Made by a program: the position numbers and the translations under genes. Shown in pieces: positions 9,569 through 20,479 of a stretch of DNA of 64,000 bases. Each line of letters opens with the position of its first letter. Within the stretch, counting starts at the first letter, position 1. Source of the stretch: Prochlorococcus sp. AG-442-N17 (GTDB lineage: Bacteria; Cyanobacteriota; Cyanobacteriia; PCC-6307; Cyanobiaceae); assembly GCA_003212375.1 (NCBI GenBank), contig QCPY01000001.1, positions 176,512 to 240,511 of the forward strand, written 5' to 3'. A model generated the notes under the pieces. The model was not told the origin of the DNA. It made no database searches and worked only from the letters and a program-made list of their open reading frames with translations.

Positions 9569-11110
9569 ATGAATTTAGAATCTTTTCCTTGGCTATCCTC
9601 TATTGTTTTATTACCCTTAGTTGGGGCATTGATAATGCCTTTCTTAAGTTCTAAGGAAGGGGAAGATAATAAACTCCCAAGAAATATCTCATTAGGTTTT
9701 TTATTCATAGATTTTTTACTAATAATAGGAGTTCTTTCCCAAAAATTTGATACTACAAATAGCTCTCTACAACTTGTTGAGAGAGCAACTTGGCTACCCT
9801 CAATAGGCTTAGAATGGTCACTTGGAGTAGATGGGTTATCTGCACCATTAGTAGCTTTAAGTGGATTAATTACTTTCTTATCAGCTGCAGCTAGTTGGAA
9901 GATAAAGAAAAAATCTAATCTATATTTTGCTCTTTTATTAGTTCAAGCTTCAGCTCAGGCACTAGTTTTCCTTTCACAAGATTTCTTGTTATTTTTCTTG
10001 GCCTGGGAATTAGAATTAGTTCCTGTTTATCTTTTAATTGCTATTTGGGGAGGAAATAAAAAATTATATGCAGCTACAAAATTTATCCTTTATACAGCTC
10101 TAGCTTCTCTACTAATACTTATAAGTGGGCTAGCACTTGCATTGAGTGGTAATACTTTTACCCTAAATCTTACAGATTTAACAAGTAAACATGTAACTGG
10201 CAGCCTCGCATTATTATCTTATCTGGGATTTTTAATAGGATTTGGAGTCAAACTTCCCATTTTCCCTTTACACACATGGTTACCTGACGCTCATGGGGAA
10301 GCTAACGCACCTGTATCAATGCTATTGGCTGGAATCCTTTTGAAAATGGGTGGCTATGCACTTCTAAGATTTAATGTGCAAATATTACCTGAAGTTCATT
10401 TAAAACTTGCACCAGCTTTAATAATTCTTGGAATAATTAACATAATTTACGGCGCTTTAAATGCATTTGCTCAAGATAATGTAAAAAGAAGAATTGCATG
10501 CAGTTCGGTAAGTCATATGGGATTTGTCCTTCTAGGAATTGGAGCAGTTGATGCTTTAGGTATAAGTGGCGCAATGCTTCAAATGATTAGTCATGGTCTA
10601 ATAGCTGCTGCTATGTTCTTTGTAACTGGATCTTTTTATGAGAGAACAAATACCCTCTCAATTCCTAATATGGGCGGATTAGCTAAAGTTTTACCCATTA
10701 CTTTTGCTTTTTTCCTTGCCAGCTCATTAGCATCACTTGCTCTACCTGGGATGAGCGGCTTCATAAGTGAAATTACAGTATTTTTAGGAATCACTAGTCA
10801 AGAAGGCTTCACCTCACTATTTAGATCAATAACTATCCTGATAGCTGCTATAGGTCTAGTTTTAACGCCCATATACCTTCTTTCAATGTGCAGAAGAGTA
10901 TTCTTTGGCCCTAGAATTCCTGCATTAGCCACGGTTAAAGAGATGAATGGGAGAGAATTAACGATAGGTTTTAGTTTATTGTTGCCTACTTTAGTAATAG
11001 GTTTTTGGCCTAAAATAGCGATAAATTTATACGAATCTTCAACTGATGCTCTCAGTCAACAGCTAACTTTAGCTAAATTGATAGGCGTAATTACAACATT
11101 AGTTAATTAA
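9569..11110 (+). CDS. ndhD: NAD(P)H-quinone oxidoreductase subunit 4
   Basis: This 513-residue, about 14-helix protein is an antiporter-like membrane subunit of the thylakoid NDH-1 complex, acting in cyclic and respiratory electron flow. The conserved [11 protein letters not shown] segment carries the membrane Glu. Further hallmarks are [22 protein letters not shown] split over helix 7 and the [11 protein letters not shown] helix. I place the start at the ATG at 9569 (MNLESFPW) rather than at the TTG at 9560, which would add only three residues. No other NDH subunit is adjacent except the distant ndhL. Nothing here indicates the CO2-uptake NdhD3/D4 types. Confidence 0.93.
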   Translation: MNLESFPWLSSIVLLPLVGALIMPFLSSKEGEDNKLPRNISLGFLFIDFLLIIGVLSQKFDTTNSSLQLVERATWLPSIGLEWSLGVDGLSAPLVALSGLITFLSAAASWKIKKKSNLYFALLLVQASAQALVFLSQDFLLFFLAWELELVPVYLLIAIWGGNKKLYAATKFILYTALASLLILISGLALALSGNTFTLNLTDLTSKHVTGSLALLSYLGFLIGFGVKLPIFPLHTWLPDAHGEANAPVSMLLAGILLKMGGYALLRFNVQILPEVHLKLAPALIILGIINIIYGALNAFAQDNVKRRIACSSVSHMGFVLLGIGAVDALGISGAMLQMISHGLIAAAMFFVTGSFYERTNTLSIPNMGGLAKVLPITFAFFLASSLASLALPGMSGFISEITVFLGITSQEGFTSLFRSITILIAAIGLVLTPIYLLSMCRRVFFGPRIPALATVKEMNGRELTIGFSLLLPTLVIGFWPKIAINLYESSTDALSQQLTLAKLIGVITTLVN

Positions 11111-11123
11111 ATTATTTTATTAA

Positions 11124-13211
11124 ATGGAAAATTCAATTTTTAATTATGGAGAATTACCAGAATTTAAAATTTTTACTCCCGCAAATATCAGGAACCAATT
11201 TCCATTAGTACTACAAAAGATTGCCGAAGATTTTAAAAACATCGAGAAAAATTTATCCAATTATTTGATGCATAATGATTTAAATTGGGATAAAGTAATA
11301 AATCCTATAAATGAAGTCAATGAAATTCTTAGATGGAGTTGGGGAGTAATTAGTCACCTAAATGCCGTAAGTAATTCTGAAAGTCTTAGAGATATTTATT
11401 CAAAATTTCTTCCCGAAATAATTAGCTTAAGTAATAAATTTGGGCAAAGTAAAATAATCTATAATTCTCTAGTCAAACTTAAGGATACAAATAAGCTTGA
11501 TCAAATCAAAAACAGAATTTTAGATAAAGAAATTCTCGAGATGCAACACAGAGGAATTTCACTTCAAAAAAAGGATCAGGAGGAATTTAATACAATCTCT
11601 GAAAAACTTGGCAAGCTATCAACAGATTTCAGCAACAATGTTCTTGATTCCACTAATAAATGGTTTTTGATATTAAATAAAAAATCCGAAGTTGATGGTC
11701 TCCCAGAGAGAGTTCTTGAATTAATGGCGATTTCTGCTCGCATTCACTTAAAAAAAGATGATGAAGTTGATATTCAAAATGGGCCTTGGAAATTAAGTCT
11801 AGATATTCCAACTTATACATCGTTTATGACATATGCCACCGACCGTAACCTTAGAGAAAAACTATATAAGGCATTCGTTGGTAGGGCTTCTCAAGGAGAG
11901 AAAAATAATTCTCAAATCATAGAAGAGATATTATCTCTTAGAACTAAACAGGCTAATCTTCTTGGTTATAAAAGTTGGGCAGAACTAAGTTTGTCAACGA
12001 AAATGGCTAAAGAAATTAAAAATGTTGAAAACCTTTTAGAAGAATTAAGAAAACCAGCATACAAGACCGCAAAAATTGAATTAGAAACCCTCAATAAGTT
12101 TTCTAAAGCTAATGGTTTTCCAAAATCGCAGAATATTGAGCCATGGGATATTAGTTATTGGTCTGAACTTCTTAGAAAGGAAAAACTGAATTTAGATCAA
12201 GAGTCTCTGAGACCTTGGTTCCCACTAAATGATGTCTTAAAAGGTTTATTTAAATTAAGCGAAAAGCTTTTTGAAATTAAGGTAGTCGAGGCAACTGATG
12301 AAGCACCTAAATGGCATGATGATGTTTTATTTTTTAATATTTTCAATAAAGAAGATAAGAAAATAGCATCTTTTTATCTTGATCCATATTCTCGTCCGGA
12401 ATCAAAGAGAGGAGGTGCTTGGATGGATGAATGTTTGAATAAAAATAATTTTGGCAAAAAGACTTTACCCGTAGCTTATCTTGTTTGTAATCAGACTCCA
12501 CCATCAAAAGATAAACCTAGTTTGATGAGTTTTGAGGAAGTCCAGACGCTTTTCCATGAATTTGGCCATGGTCTTCAACACATGCTTACTACTGTAAATC
12601 TTCCTCAAGCAGCAGGAATAAATAATGTTGAGTGGGATGCAGTCGAACTTCCAAGTCAATTTATGGAAAACTGGTGTTTCCATAAAAATACACTATTGAA
12701 CATTGCTAAGCACTATAAAACAGGAGAAAAACTATCCGATGAAAATTTCGAAAAGCTTCTAAAGAATAGAACTTTTAATTGTGGTATGGCTACTCTTAGA
12801 CAACTTCATTTTGCGATTACAGACCTCAGATTACACAGTAGTATTGATAAAAACAAAGGTAAAACAGCAGATGAAGTAAGGAGACAAATTGCAAAACAAA
12901 CTACCGTTATTGCTCCAATTCCAGAAGATCAATTTCTTTGTTGTTTTACCCATATATTTGCAGGCGGATATTCCGCAGGATATTACTCCTATAAATGGGC
13001 TGAAGTTCTAAGTGCCGATGCTTTTTCTATGTTTGAAGAAGCTGATTTAGAAAATACAGAAAATATAAAGTTAATAGGTAAGAAATTTAAAGATACAATA
13101 CTTAGCTTGGGTGGAAGCTTACCACCATTAGACATCTTCAAATTATTCAGGGGGAGAGAGCCTCAAACGGATCCCTTAATAAGACATCTTGGTCTATCTG
13201 GTTCTACTTAG
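11124..13211 (+). CDS. prlC: Oligopeptidase A-like M3 metallopeptidase
   Basis: This 695-residue cytoplasmic zinc peptidase degrades short peptides, including cleaved signal peptides in related bacteria. The HEFGH zinc-binding motif lies in LFHEFGHGLQHML (about residues 476-488), and the third ligand Glu is in NVEWDAVELPSQFMENW. The C-terminal FAGGYSAGYYSYKW segment is typical of the M3A family. Length is normal for PrlC. It follows ndhD by 13 bp and ends 8 bp inside the convergent lipase-like gene. Confidence 0.93.
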   Translation: MENSIFNYGELPEFKIFTPANIRNQFPLVLQKIAEDFKNIEKNLSNYLMHNDLNWDKVINPINEVNEILRWSWGVISHLNAVSNSESLRDIYSKFLPEIISLSNKFGQSKIIYNSLVKLKDTNKLDQIKNRILDKEILEMQHRGISLQKKDQEEFNTISEKLGKLSTDFSNNVLDSTNKWFLILNKKSEVDGLPERVLELMAISARIHLKKDDEVDIQNGPWKLSLDIPTYTSFMTYATDRNLREKLYKAFVGRASQGEKNNSQIIEEILSLRTKQANLLGYKSWAELSLSTKMAKEIKNVENLLEELRKPAYKTAKIELETLNKFSKANGFPKSQNIEPWDISYWSELLRKEKLNLDQESLRPWFPLNDVLKGLFKLSEKLFEIKVVEATDEAPKWHDDVLFFNIFNKEDKKIASFYLDPYSRPESKRGGAWMDECLNKNNFGKKTLPVAYLVCNQTPPSKDKPSLMSFEEVQTLFHEFGHGLQHMLTTVNLPQAAGINNVEWDAVELPSQFMENWCFHKNTLLNIAKHYKTGEKLSDENFEKLLKNRTFNCGMATLRQLHFAITDLRLHSSIDKNKGKTADEVRRQIAKQTTVIAPIPEDQFLCCFTHIFAGGYSAGYYSYKWAEVLSADAFSMFEEADLENTENIKLIGKKFKDTILSLGGSLPPLDIFKLFRGREPQTDPLIRHLGLSGST

Positions 13212-13797
13212 TAATCATACATATTACTTTATCAACCACATATTTATTTCTCACTAGATTTCTGTGTTTATATACCTTTACAGAAAATTTTTTCCCTAAA
13301 TTTAAATTAGTCCACCAGCCAGGGAAAACCATTAGATCCCAAAAAGTAAAGAAATTTATACACTCTATATCATTAAGAAAAAAATCACTCTTTGCCAGTT
13401 CCCTCAAAAAATTACTATTTATTTTCATTTCTGATATACCTCTAAAAGGGAATTTAGGTACTAACTGAGCTATTAATGTTCCTTTATGAGGGGAACCTAT
13501 AGATATAAATCTTCTTGTTCTTTTATAACCATTAAATTTTTGAATCCAATACCTACCAATTATGCCCCCCATAGAGAATCCTAAAATATCTAATTCTTTT
13601 TCTAAACCATATTTCTCTAAAATTAATTCGTTTAATATATTAGTCAAATCAATAATTGAAGTCATTCCATATGAATGCTTAAGAGTTGGGGCAAAATATT
13701 CAATGCCAATTTCATCAAGTTTTGAGGTTATAGAAGAAAAAATACTTGAAGTATTCCAAAGACCATGAATCAATATAATAGGATTTCTTTTTTCCAA
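13204..13797 (-). CDS. Alpha/beta hydrolase, lipase-like
   Basis: This 197-residue protein has the hydrolase fold elements ILIHGLW (oxyanion-hole region, residues 8-14) and the nucleophile elbow GFSMGG (about 93-98). Asp and His of the triad are less certain; a candidate His is near VYKHRN close to the C-terminus. No signal peptide is visible, so it is probably cytoplasmic. It is the most distal gene of a minus-strand group with folB and proA (5 bp downstream of folB). The substrate is unknown; lipid or ester hydrolysis is a family-level guess. Confidence 0.7.
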   Translation of the reverse strand: MEKRNPIILIHGLWNTSSIFSSITSKLDEIGIEYFAPTLKHSYGMTSIIDLTNILNELILEKYGLEKELDILGFSMGGIIGRYWIQKFNGYKRTRRFISIGSPHKGTLIAQLVPKFPFRGISEMKINSNFLRELAKSDFFLNDIECINFFTFWDLMVFPGWWTNLNLGKKFSVKVYKHRNLVRNKYVVDKVICMITK

Positions 13798-13802
13798 TAT
13801 TT

Positions 13803-14165
13803 TTAATTATTTTCAAGAATTCTTACTATTGAAACCTTACCATCAAAACCTGTGATTGGAGGATTGCATTTTGTCAAAATAATTTTAATTTTAGAAAGCT
13901 TAAATTCCTTATCAATGATTTCTAATATTGCGTTTGAATATTTTTCGATTGTGAAACAATATATTTTCTTTGATTGATCTTTTAAAATTTGAACTAATTT
14001 TGAATAGTCAACTGTTTTTGTTATATCATCATTTACAGTACAGTTTTCAAAATTAGTCCATAAAAATATATCCAAACTAAATAATTGTCCTAATTCCCTT
14101 TCTTCATCAAGAACACCAACCCTAGCCCAAAGTTGAATATTCTCAATTTTTAAAAAAGTTTCCAT
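13803..14165 (-). CDS. folB: Dihydroneopterin aldolase
   Basis: This 120-residue protein catalyses conversion of dihydroneopterin to hydroxymethyl-dihydropterin in folate synthesis. Conserved elements are GVLDEERELGQLFSLDI (residues 17-33), the Tyr in TVDYSKL, and the C-terminal KCNPPI with the catalytic-region Lys. The size is normal for FolB. It lies 11 bp downstream of proA and 5 bp upstream of the lipase-like gene. Confidence 0.88.
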   Translation of the reverse strand: METFLKIENIQLWARVGVLDEERELGQLFSLDIFLWTNFENCTVNDDITKTVDYSKLVQILKDQSKKIYCFTIEKYSNAILEIIDKEFKLSKIKIILTKCNPPITGFDGKVSIVRILENN

Positions 14166-14176
14166 CTTTAAACGTT

Positions 14177-15487
14177 TTAAAGATCTTTATGAGTATAGAT
14201 AGCCTTTCCAGAAGAAAAATCATCGACTATATTCCCATCACCTTTTAGGAAATATTTATAAGTTACCAAACCTTCTAAACCTACTGGACCCCTTGGTGGA
14301 AGACTTTGAGTAGATATCCCTACTTCAGCTCCAAATCCATATCTAAATCCATCGGCAAATCTTGTAGAGCAATTATGAAAAACACCTGCACTATCCACTA
14401 TATTCATAAATTTATTGGCAGTTTTTGAATTTTCAGTAATTATTCCATCTGTATGTTTGGAACTAAATTTTTGAATATGAGTAATTGCCTCATTAAGATC
14501 ATCGACAATTTTTATCGATAAGATTAAATCCAAATATTCAGTTTGCCAATCTTCTTCACTAGCCTCATACTTCACCCCTAATTGAACAGATCTTTTATCT
14601 CCAATTAATTTAACATCATTAGAGTTAAATAAAGGTATCGCCTTTTCAAGAAAAACTGATGCAATATCTTTATGAACCAATAAAGTTTCAATAGCATTAC
14701 AAGCTGCAGGATATTGAATTTTACTTTCTAGAGCAACTGATAAAGCCATTTCAAGATTTGCATCATTATCAATAAACAAATGACAAATCCCATCAGCATG
14801 ACCTAGCACAGGAATTCTTGTATTCTCTTGGATGAATTTAACTAACTCATTGCTTCCTCTTGGAATTATTAAATTGATATAGTTCTCGAGATTTAACATC
14901 GACATACTATCTTTTCTGTTTGTAAGTAAGCATATTGCATTTTTATCAAGACCTGATTCATATAACCCCTGTTGAAGGGCATTGACTATCGCAGTATTTG
15001 TTAAATTAGCTTCACTACCGCCCTTTAGCATTACTCCATTACCTGATCTTATTGCTAAAGAACTAATCTGCATAACAGCATCAGGTCTGGATTCAAAAAT
15101 AACCCCTATTACTCCTATAGGTACAGTTTTTCTTTCGAGGATCAGCCCTTTAGAAAGCTCTCTTTTTATTTGTACTTGATTAACTGGATCAGCCAAGTCT
15201 CCAACTTTTCTAATTCCATTAATTCCTGAATTAAGTTTTTCTTTTGATAACTTTAATCTAGAAAGTAAAGCCTTAGAAATTCCTTTCTTTTCTGCTCTTT
15301 TATAATCCTCACTATTAGCCTCTAATATTTCTTTAGTAGTTTTTTCTAAATAATCAGCCATAAAATTTAAGGCTTTAATTCTATTTTTATTGTCAGTCTG
15401 ACTTATTTTTATTGATGCCAAACGAACTTGATCAGCTTTTTCTAAAAGATCATTACCTGGTTGAGGAACTTCAAAGATATTAGCCAT
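14177..15487 (-). CDS. proA: Gamma-glutamyl phosphate reductase
   Basis: This 436-residue aldehyde-dehydrogenase-fold enzyme reduces gamma-glutamyl phosphate to the semialdehyde in proline synthesis. The catalytic Cys is in YPAACNAIETLLVH (about residues 256-269). Other hallmarks are VPIGVIGVIFESRPD, the LKGGSEA loop and STRFADGFRYGFGAEVGIST. Length is as expected. It is the first gene of the proA-folB-lipase group; the TamB-like gene upstream ends 66 bp away. Confidence 0.95.
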   Translation of the reverse strand: MANIFEVPQPGNDLLEKADQVRLASIKISQTDNKNRIKALNFMADYLEKTTKEILEANSEDYKRAEKKGISKALLSRLKLSKEKLNSGINGIRKVGDLADPVNQVQIKRELSKGLILERKTVPIGVIGVIFESRPDAVMQISSLAIRSGNGVMLKGGSEANLTNTAIVNALQQGLYESGLDKNAICLLTNRKDSMSMLNLENYINLIIPRGSNELVKFIQENTRIPVLGHADGICHLFIDNDANLEMALSVALESKIQYPAACNAIETLLVHKDIASVFLEKAIPLFNSNDVKLIGDKRSVQLGVKYEASEEDWQTEYLDLILSIKIVDDLNEAITHIQKFSSKHTDGIITENSKTANKFMNIVDSAGVFHNCSTRFADGFRYGFGAEVGISTQSLPPRGPVGLEGLVTYKYFLKGDGNIVDDFSSGKAIYTHKDL

Positions 15488-15553
15488 AATAATTTTTAGT
15501 TAATTTAATAATAATTCAAATTAACGATTCTTTAAACAAAATTTCTTTATGAA

Positions 15554-18500
15554 TTAATATCTAAAAAATAATTGAACTTGACTTTTCCAATCCCCATTGG
15601 AATCATAAGAACCTAATAACTCTAAGTTTGGATTTGCCTGAAAAGTCAAAATGCCAACAGGAGAAATGTCATCTCTACCTGGAACGGTTTGGAAGGCAAA
15701 ATTTATCGCATCCGTAATATCAAGTCCTAGTTCCGCTACCCAAGCTTGAGAAGAGAATTCCTCATTAGAAGATAATTGCCCATTTTTTTCTATATCTAAA
15801 TTTTCATTGGAAAAAATATTATTAAAGGAATCATTCTTCTCTATTATCGCTGGATATAAAGATAACTGAAATCTTTCACTAAAAGCATCAGCATTATTAA
15901 GTTGAGAAATAAATGCTCTATTAATTAAATTTGCAGAATTACCTCCAATTAAACCAATTATTTGTGATCTGTTATAACTTGGCGTGCTCCTTAATTGGAT
16001 TCTTCTATTTTCATCTTCAAAAGATAATTGATCCAAAAATCCTTCGTAAGATGCTTCAATTTTGATAAGCCTTGAATTCCCAATCCCAAATGATCCAAAA
16101 CCACTAGAAGTCGCATTTACATCAAGATCACTTGAGATGTTTGAATCCTGATTATTTTCACTTATAGGCATTATAGAATCTGGAACTTTACTAACCAGAG
16201 AAAAATTAATAAATGGGACCAGGCCACTTCTTGATGCAAATAAAATATAATTGTCTTTACTTTTATCAAGTTTAAATGGTGTGGTATATAGATTAGCTCT
16301 ACCTTTTTTAAGATAAATAAGACCTCTTGCATTTAAATCTTTTCCTACCTTTCCGTTTATATTGAGGTCTAATTTGGTATCTAAATAAGCTTGAACTATT
16401 TCTGAATATTGAAGTTTAAAATCTGGACCAAGTTTTAATTTAAGATTATTAAAACTCAAATTATCGAAATAATTAGGCAAGGTTTCTCCTAAAAGAACTG
16501 AATTTAAAATTGTTTCATTTGAAATTATTTCAATACTCTGCTTATTATTCCAGTAGAGTTCTGGCCAATCTTTTTTATCTTCCTTTCGTTTAATATTTTT
16601 ATCTAATTTATTATTTTTACTATTGCTATTAAAGTTAATAAATCCATTATTAAGAGATAAATTACCACCCAAAACAGGATTTGCAAATGATCCACTCAAA
16701 TCTAGATCTGAATCGATTAGAAAATTAGAATTGTTTGTCTTTAAAGTAAATTTATTCATTATCAAATTAATCTTTGATTTACTAGAATAGTTATCATTGT
16801 AAAAAGGCAAAGAACCTCGTATTAAAATATCTCCAGAATCTTCCGCTTTTGCTTTTAGATTCTTGATCTCTAAAGAATCAAAATCAAAAATCATCAAGCT
16901 ATTAATATCTTTTATAATATTGTCATAAAAATCAATTTGGGAATCTTTAATTACCACGAAACCATTAAGAATTGGTTTATTTAAACTCCCTTTTATTATC
17001 ATACGTAGATTTACATCCCCCTCTTTAAAGGTAAAGTATTCAGCAGCAAAAATATCTATTAACTCAACAAATTTTCCATTACCAATCAATCTAAGATCTA
17101 ATTTATCTGATTTATTTATAGGTATTGAGCCTTTAATATTAATTGGGATTTCAGAATCATTTATTAGGAGGGAAAAATCAATATCAAAAATAGAACTATT
17201 AAATTCAACTAGACCTTTATCAAATATTATTATGTTATTTTTAATTGATGAATTATTAGAAGAAATTTCACTAAAGAAAGATTTTTTCTCAAGATCATAA
17301 AATAAATTTATATCCAACCCTCCTTGAAAATCTCTTGGTTTATTTAAAAAGATATTTGCTGCACTTAATGGTAATTTTTTAATTCTTAAAGAACCTTCCC
17401 CTGTTAATAAACCTCCTTCCAAATCAATAGAAAATTCTTCTTTATTATTCTTATAGTCATCTCTAGATACATCAAAATAGCCATTTAATTTAGCATTTAA
17501 TTTATAGTTGCTTAGCTTGTCCCCCTCAATAGATACTTTTGCATTATATCTACTCCTGAATTTATTTAAATATTTTTGCACATTAAATTTGTCCTCTAGC
17601 ACATTACTATTTTTAATAAAGTTATTAATAAAATCGATCCTCTCTTTAAATGATTCATTATCTTTATTTATTTCCAAATCATCCAAGATATTAGAAGTAC
17701 TAGTTGGAATAACTTTTTTATTATCAAAATTAAAAATATCAAGTGCAGTTAGAACAGTCCAATTAGTACTGATATTATTAAAATCTAAATTAATTAAATT
17801 ATTTTTATTTGAGTCATAATCGACTTCAATTATTCCTCCGTCTATTGGATATAAAGAGGAGTATATATTAAAAATATTATTTTTGAAGCTAAAATCAAAT
17901 AACGAATTATCTAGTTCTATATTTCTATATTTACCTAGACTCCAAGCTAGTCGTCCATCAAAATAGGACTGATCTGAAGATATTGATCCAGAGCCATTAA
18001 TAATACCTTTAATTCTATCGAATTGATCGTTTCTTATTGATAATTCAAGTTCATCAAGAGGAAAATTATTAGCTGTCCAAATATAACTATTGTTCTCTTT
18101 AAATATTTCTATACTTCCTTTGTTGGAATTAAAAATTCTGCTAAAAGATACATTATCTAATTTAAGATTAGAATCAAATTTTATTGAGAGAAATGAAGGG
18201 ATTGGAGAATATCTATTTTTCATATTCATCAGAAATTCGTTATTTTCATTTTTAATATCTCCCTCCCATATTTCCCTGATCCGGATACCTTTATAGTACG
18301 GATAATCAACATTAAAGTTTATCGAAATATCAGGATCAGTAATCTTTCCTTTTAATTCTCCTTTAGCAGTAATGAAGCCCCTTATATCATTTTTTCGGAA
18401 AATATTTAAATTTGATAATTGAGTTCTGTTTATTTTAAAACTAGTATCAATATCACCAAAATTAATACCTCTTTTATCAAACCAATAGGGAATATTACCC

Positions 18501-19513
18501 GATAATTTGATATCTGGATTAAGACTATTGATATACCCAATACTCCCCTTGAGATCAATATTGTTTGAACTTTTATTAAAAGGGACATCTAGATTAAAAT
18601 TCGAAATCAAAGTTCCATAATTTAAGTTTTCTGAATAACCAATTAAATTATTATCTTTACAAAAAAAACTAGTTGTATCTGAATTTATGTTCTCTGAGAA
18701 AGCTTCCGATTTTATTTTTAAATTAGTAAAAGAAAATCTTCCTTTGCAAAATGTTTCATTGGGTAATTTATTAAATTTAAAGTTAGATTTAAAATTTCCT
18801 TTTTTAAAATTAATTTTTCTATTCCTTATAATATATTCAGAATTCTCAAGATCTAACCCCCTAGAAAATAAATCCAGTTTTAAAAACTCTTGATTTAATT
18901 TTGTATTAAATTTAAATTTTAAAAAACCTTTTTCATCAAATTTTGATTTTACATTTGCAATAATTTGTCTATTACTTGACTTGTAGATGACATTACCTTT
19001 TACTTTTGTTTTTAATCCTGCTTTATTAAACTTCAGATTTGAATATTTATTTAAGTTAAAATTCAATTCATACTTTGATCGTGATTTTTTTGTATTTCGA
19101 GCATTTTTATAAGATTCTTCCCTTTTAAAAAAATCTCTATCTATATTTATAACAGCTTCCTTAGGACTTATTTTTACAATCCATTTTTGTTTAAGAAAAG
19201 ATCTTAAAGGCATAATACCAACATATACATTTTTAGCTTGTATTCCAGAATCTATATTTTTTTTATCAACAATTTTCGAATGCCCCAAAGAAAAGCCTAG
19301 AAATCTAATTCCAGAATAATCACCTAAAGAAACCTTCTTATTTATAAAATTCTCAATACTATCTTCAAGTTCTGATTTCCTAGAATTATAATTATTTCTT
19401 AAAAAATTATTTAATAAAAAGGTGCCTATAAGTCCTAAGGATAAAATTACCCCTACAAATAGAAATTTTGTCTTTAAATTTAGAGATCTAATTTTTTTCA
19501 AGTTAGAACCCAA
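15554..19513 (-). CDS. tamB: TamB-like (DUF490) translocation/assembly protein
   Basis: This 1319-residue protein has one N-terminal membrane helix (about residues 17-36) and then a very long region of short repeated beta-strand segments. It ends with a TamB-type C-terminal domain (about 960-1319). The last residues, QVQLFFRY, end in aromatics as in outer-membrane-associated beta proteins. TamB-family proteins bridge inner and outer membranes and serve in outer-membrane protein insertion or lipid transport; cyanobacterial homologues are usually longer, and this copy is compact. It is divergently transcribed from the Ycf51-like gene over 51 bp. Composition is very rich in Asn, Lys, Ser and Ile, matching the A+T-rich genome. 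Confidence 0.8.
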   Translation of the reverse strand: MGSNLKKIRSLNLKTKFLFVGVILSLGLIGTFLLNNFLRNNYNSRKSELEDSIENFINKKVSLGDYSGIRFLGFSLGHSKIVDKKNIDSGIQAKNVYVGIMPLRSFLKQKWIVKISPKEAVINIDRDFFKREESYKNARNTKKSRSKYELNFNLNKYSNLKFNKAGLKTKVKGNVIYKSSNRQIIANVKSKFDEKGFLKFKFNTKLNQEFLKLDLFSRGLDLENSEYIIRNRKINFKKGNFKSNFKFNKLPNETFCKGRFSFTNLKIKSEAFSENINSDTTSFFCKDNNLIGYSENLNYGTLISNFNLDVPFNKSSNNIDLKGSIGYINSLNPDIKLSGNIPYWFDKRGINFGDIDTSFKINRTQLSNLNIFRKNDIRGFITAKGELKGKITDPDISINFNVDYPYYKGIRIREIWEGDIKNENNEFLMNMKNRYSPIPSFLSIKFDSNLKLDNVSFSRIFNSNKGSIEIFKENNSYIWTANNFPLDELELSIRNDQFDRIKGIINGSGSISSDQSYFDGRLAWSLGKYRNIELDNSLFDFSFKNNIFNIYSSLYPIDGGIIEVDYDSNKNNLINLDFNNISTNWTVLTALDIFNFDNKKVIPTSTSNILDDLEINKDNESFKERIDFINNFIKNSNVLEDKFNVQKYLNKFRSRYNAKVSIEGDKLSNYKLNAKLNGYFDVSRDDYKNNKEEFSIDLEGGLLTGEGSLRIKKLPLSAANIFLNKPRDFQGGLDINLFYDLEKKSFFSEISSNNSSIKNNIIIFDKGLVEFNSSIFDIDFSLLINDSEIPINIKGSIPINKSDKLDLRLIGNGKFVELIDIFAAEYFTFKEGDVNLRMIIKGSLNKPILNGFVVIKDSQIDFYDNIIKDINSLMIFDFDSLEIKNLKAKAEDSGDILIRGSLPFYNDNYSSKSKINLIMNKFTLKTNNSNFLIDSDLDLSGSFANPVLGGNLSLNNGFINFNSNSKNNKLDKNIKRKEDKKDWPELYWNNKQSIEIISNETILNSVLLGETLPNYFDNLSFNNLKLKLGPDFKLQYSEIVQAYLDTKLDLNINGKVGKDLNARGLIYLKKGRANLYTTPFKLDKSKDNYILFASRSGLVPFINFSLVSKVPDSIMPISENNQDSNISSDLDVNATSSGFGSFGIGNSRLIKIEASYEGFLDQLSFEDENRRIQLRSTPSYNRSQIIGLIGGNSANLINRAFISQLNNADAFSERFQLSLYPAIIEKNDSFNNIFSNENLDIEKNGQLSSNEEFSSQAWVAELGLDITDAINFAFQTVPGRDDISPVGILTFQANPNLELLGSYDSNGDWKSQVQLFFRY

Positions 19514-19564
19514 AATAGAGTAGGCTTACAAAATATAAGAAATTAATTAGGTCAAAGCCACTAA

Positions 19565-20008
19565 ATGTCTTTTTTTGAACTATTAGAGAATACACCCAAG
19601 ATCTTTGGATTTATTGGAATATTCCTTTTATGCTTTACTGTAATAGCCTTTATATTTAATTTTGGGTTTAAATTTCGAATAATAGGAGCAACCATTTTTT
19701 CATTATTACTTTCTTTAAGCAGTTGGGCATTTATACAAAGTTATACTGAAAAAAAAGTAATAGAAGATGCCAAATATATCCCAATTGTTTATGACAACGG
19801 GTTCGATTTGATTATTGCTAAAGCAGATGATAACTTCCCAGAAGAGTCTATTGAACCCACTTTAGAACAATTATCAGAAAACTTGAGGAAAGGTAGCAGA
19901 TCTGGTGCAAATGTAAAAATAAAGATAAGAAAATTAAAAAAAATTTCAGATGGTGTAAGTAAACCAGTCGTTATAGGAGAAGTTCAGAAAAATCTCAAAA
20001 TGAACTAG
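19565..20008 (+). CDS. Conserved membrane protein, Ycf51/DUF2518-like
   Basis: This 147-residue protein has two hydrophobic segments (about residues 12-34 and 38-56) and a basic soluble C-terminal half (about 60-147). The overall layout resembles the Ycf51 (DUF2518) family of cyanobacteria and red-algal plastids, whose function is unknown to me. It is divergent from tamB, and the next gene begins 11 bp after its stop. The family call is from memory of the pattern and is moderately certain. Confidence 0.55.
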   Translation: MSFFELLENTPKIFGFIGIFLLCFTVIAFIFNFGFKFRIIGATIFSLLLSLSSWAFIQSYTEKKVIEDAKYIPIVYDNGFDLIIAKADDNFPEESIEPTLEQLSENLRKGSRSGANVKIKIRKLKKISDGVSKPVVIGEVQKNLKMN

Positions 20009-20019
20009 TTTATTAAATA

Positions 20020-20427
20020 ATGGAAAGCAAAACCTTTTTAGATTTTTTGCCAACTAACTTTAGACATGAGAAATCTTTTTTTATTCAAAATAAATTAACT
20101 GACTTTGAAAAATTAAGTAATCTTTCAGACCTAGATATAAATGAGATCCAAAGAAAATCCTCACTATGTACATTAAATAATTTAAAGAAAATTAGAGCTA
20201 TAGCTATTTTTAGAAAGGAAATTGGAATTTCTCCACCACAAGCATATCTTCTTTTACATTGCGGTATATCTTCTATTAAATCATTATCACTATGTACTCC
20301 TTACGAATTAGAACGCAAAATTAGTAGATTAGAAAGAACTCTTAGTGTAAAAACTAAAACAGATACAACTTTTACTGTCTTAAAAGAATGGATTAAAAAA
20401 GCTAGTCAAATCTACAAATCTATTTGA
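20020..20427 (+). CDS. DUF4332-like helix-hairpin-helix protein
   Basis: This 135-residue all-helical protein contains patterns such as GISPPQAYLLLHCGISSIKSL (residues about 69-89, Cys in the middle), typical of DUF4332-like tandem helix-hairpin-helix modules that sense or bind nucleic acid or act as scaffolds. There is no membrane segment or signal peptide. It lies between the Ycf51-like gene and a small secreted protein, all in one direction. Function unknown. Confidence 0.5.
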   Translation: MESKTFLDFLPTNFRHEKSFFIQNKLTDFEKLSNLSDLDINEIQRKSSLCTLNNLKKIRAIAIFRKEIGISPPQAYLLLHCGISSIKSLSLCTPYELERKISRLERTLSVKTKTDTTFTVLKEWIKKASQIYKSI

Positions 20428-20479
20428 AATCTTGGTTAAAAAAATTTTTTAATGTAGAATTTAAAAAAAGTCAGTAATA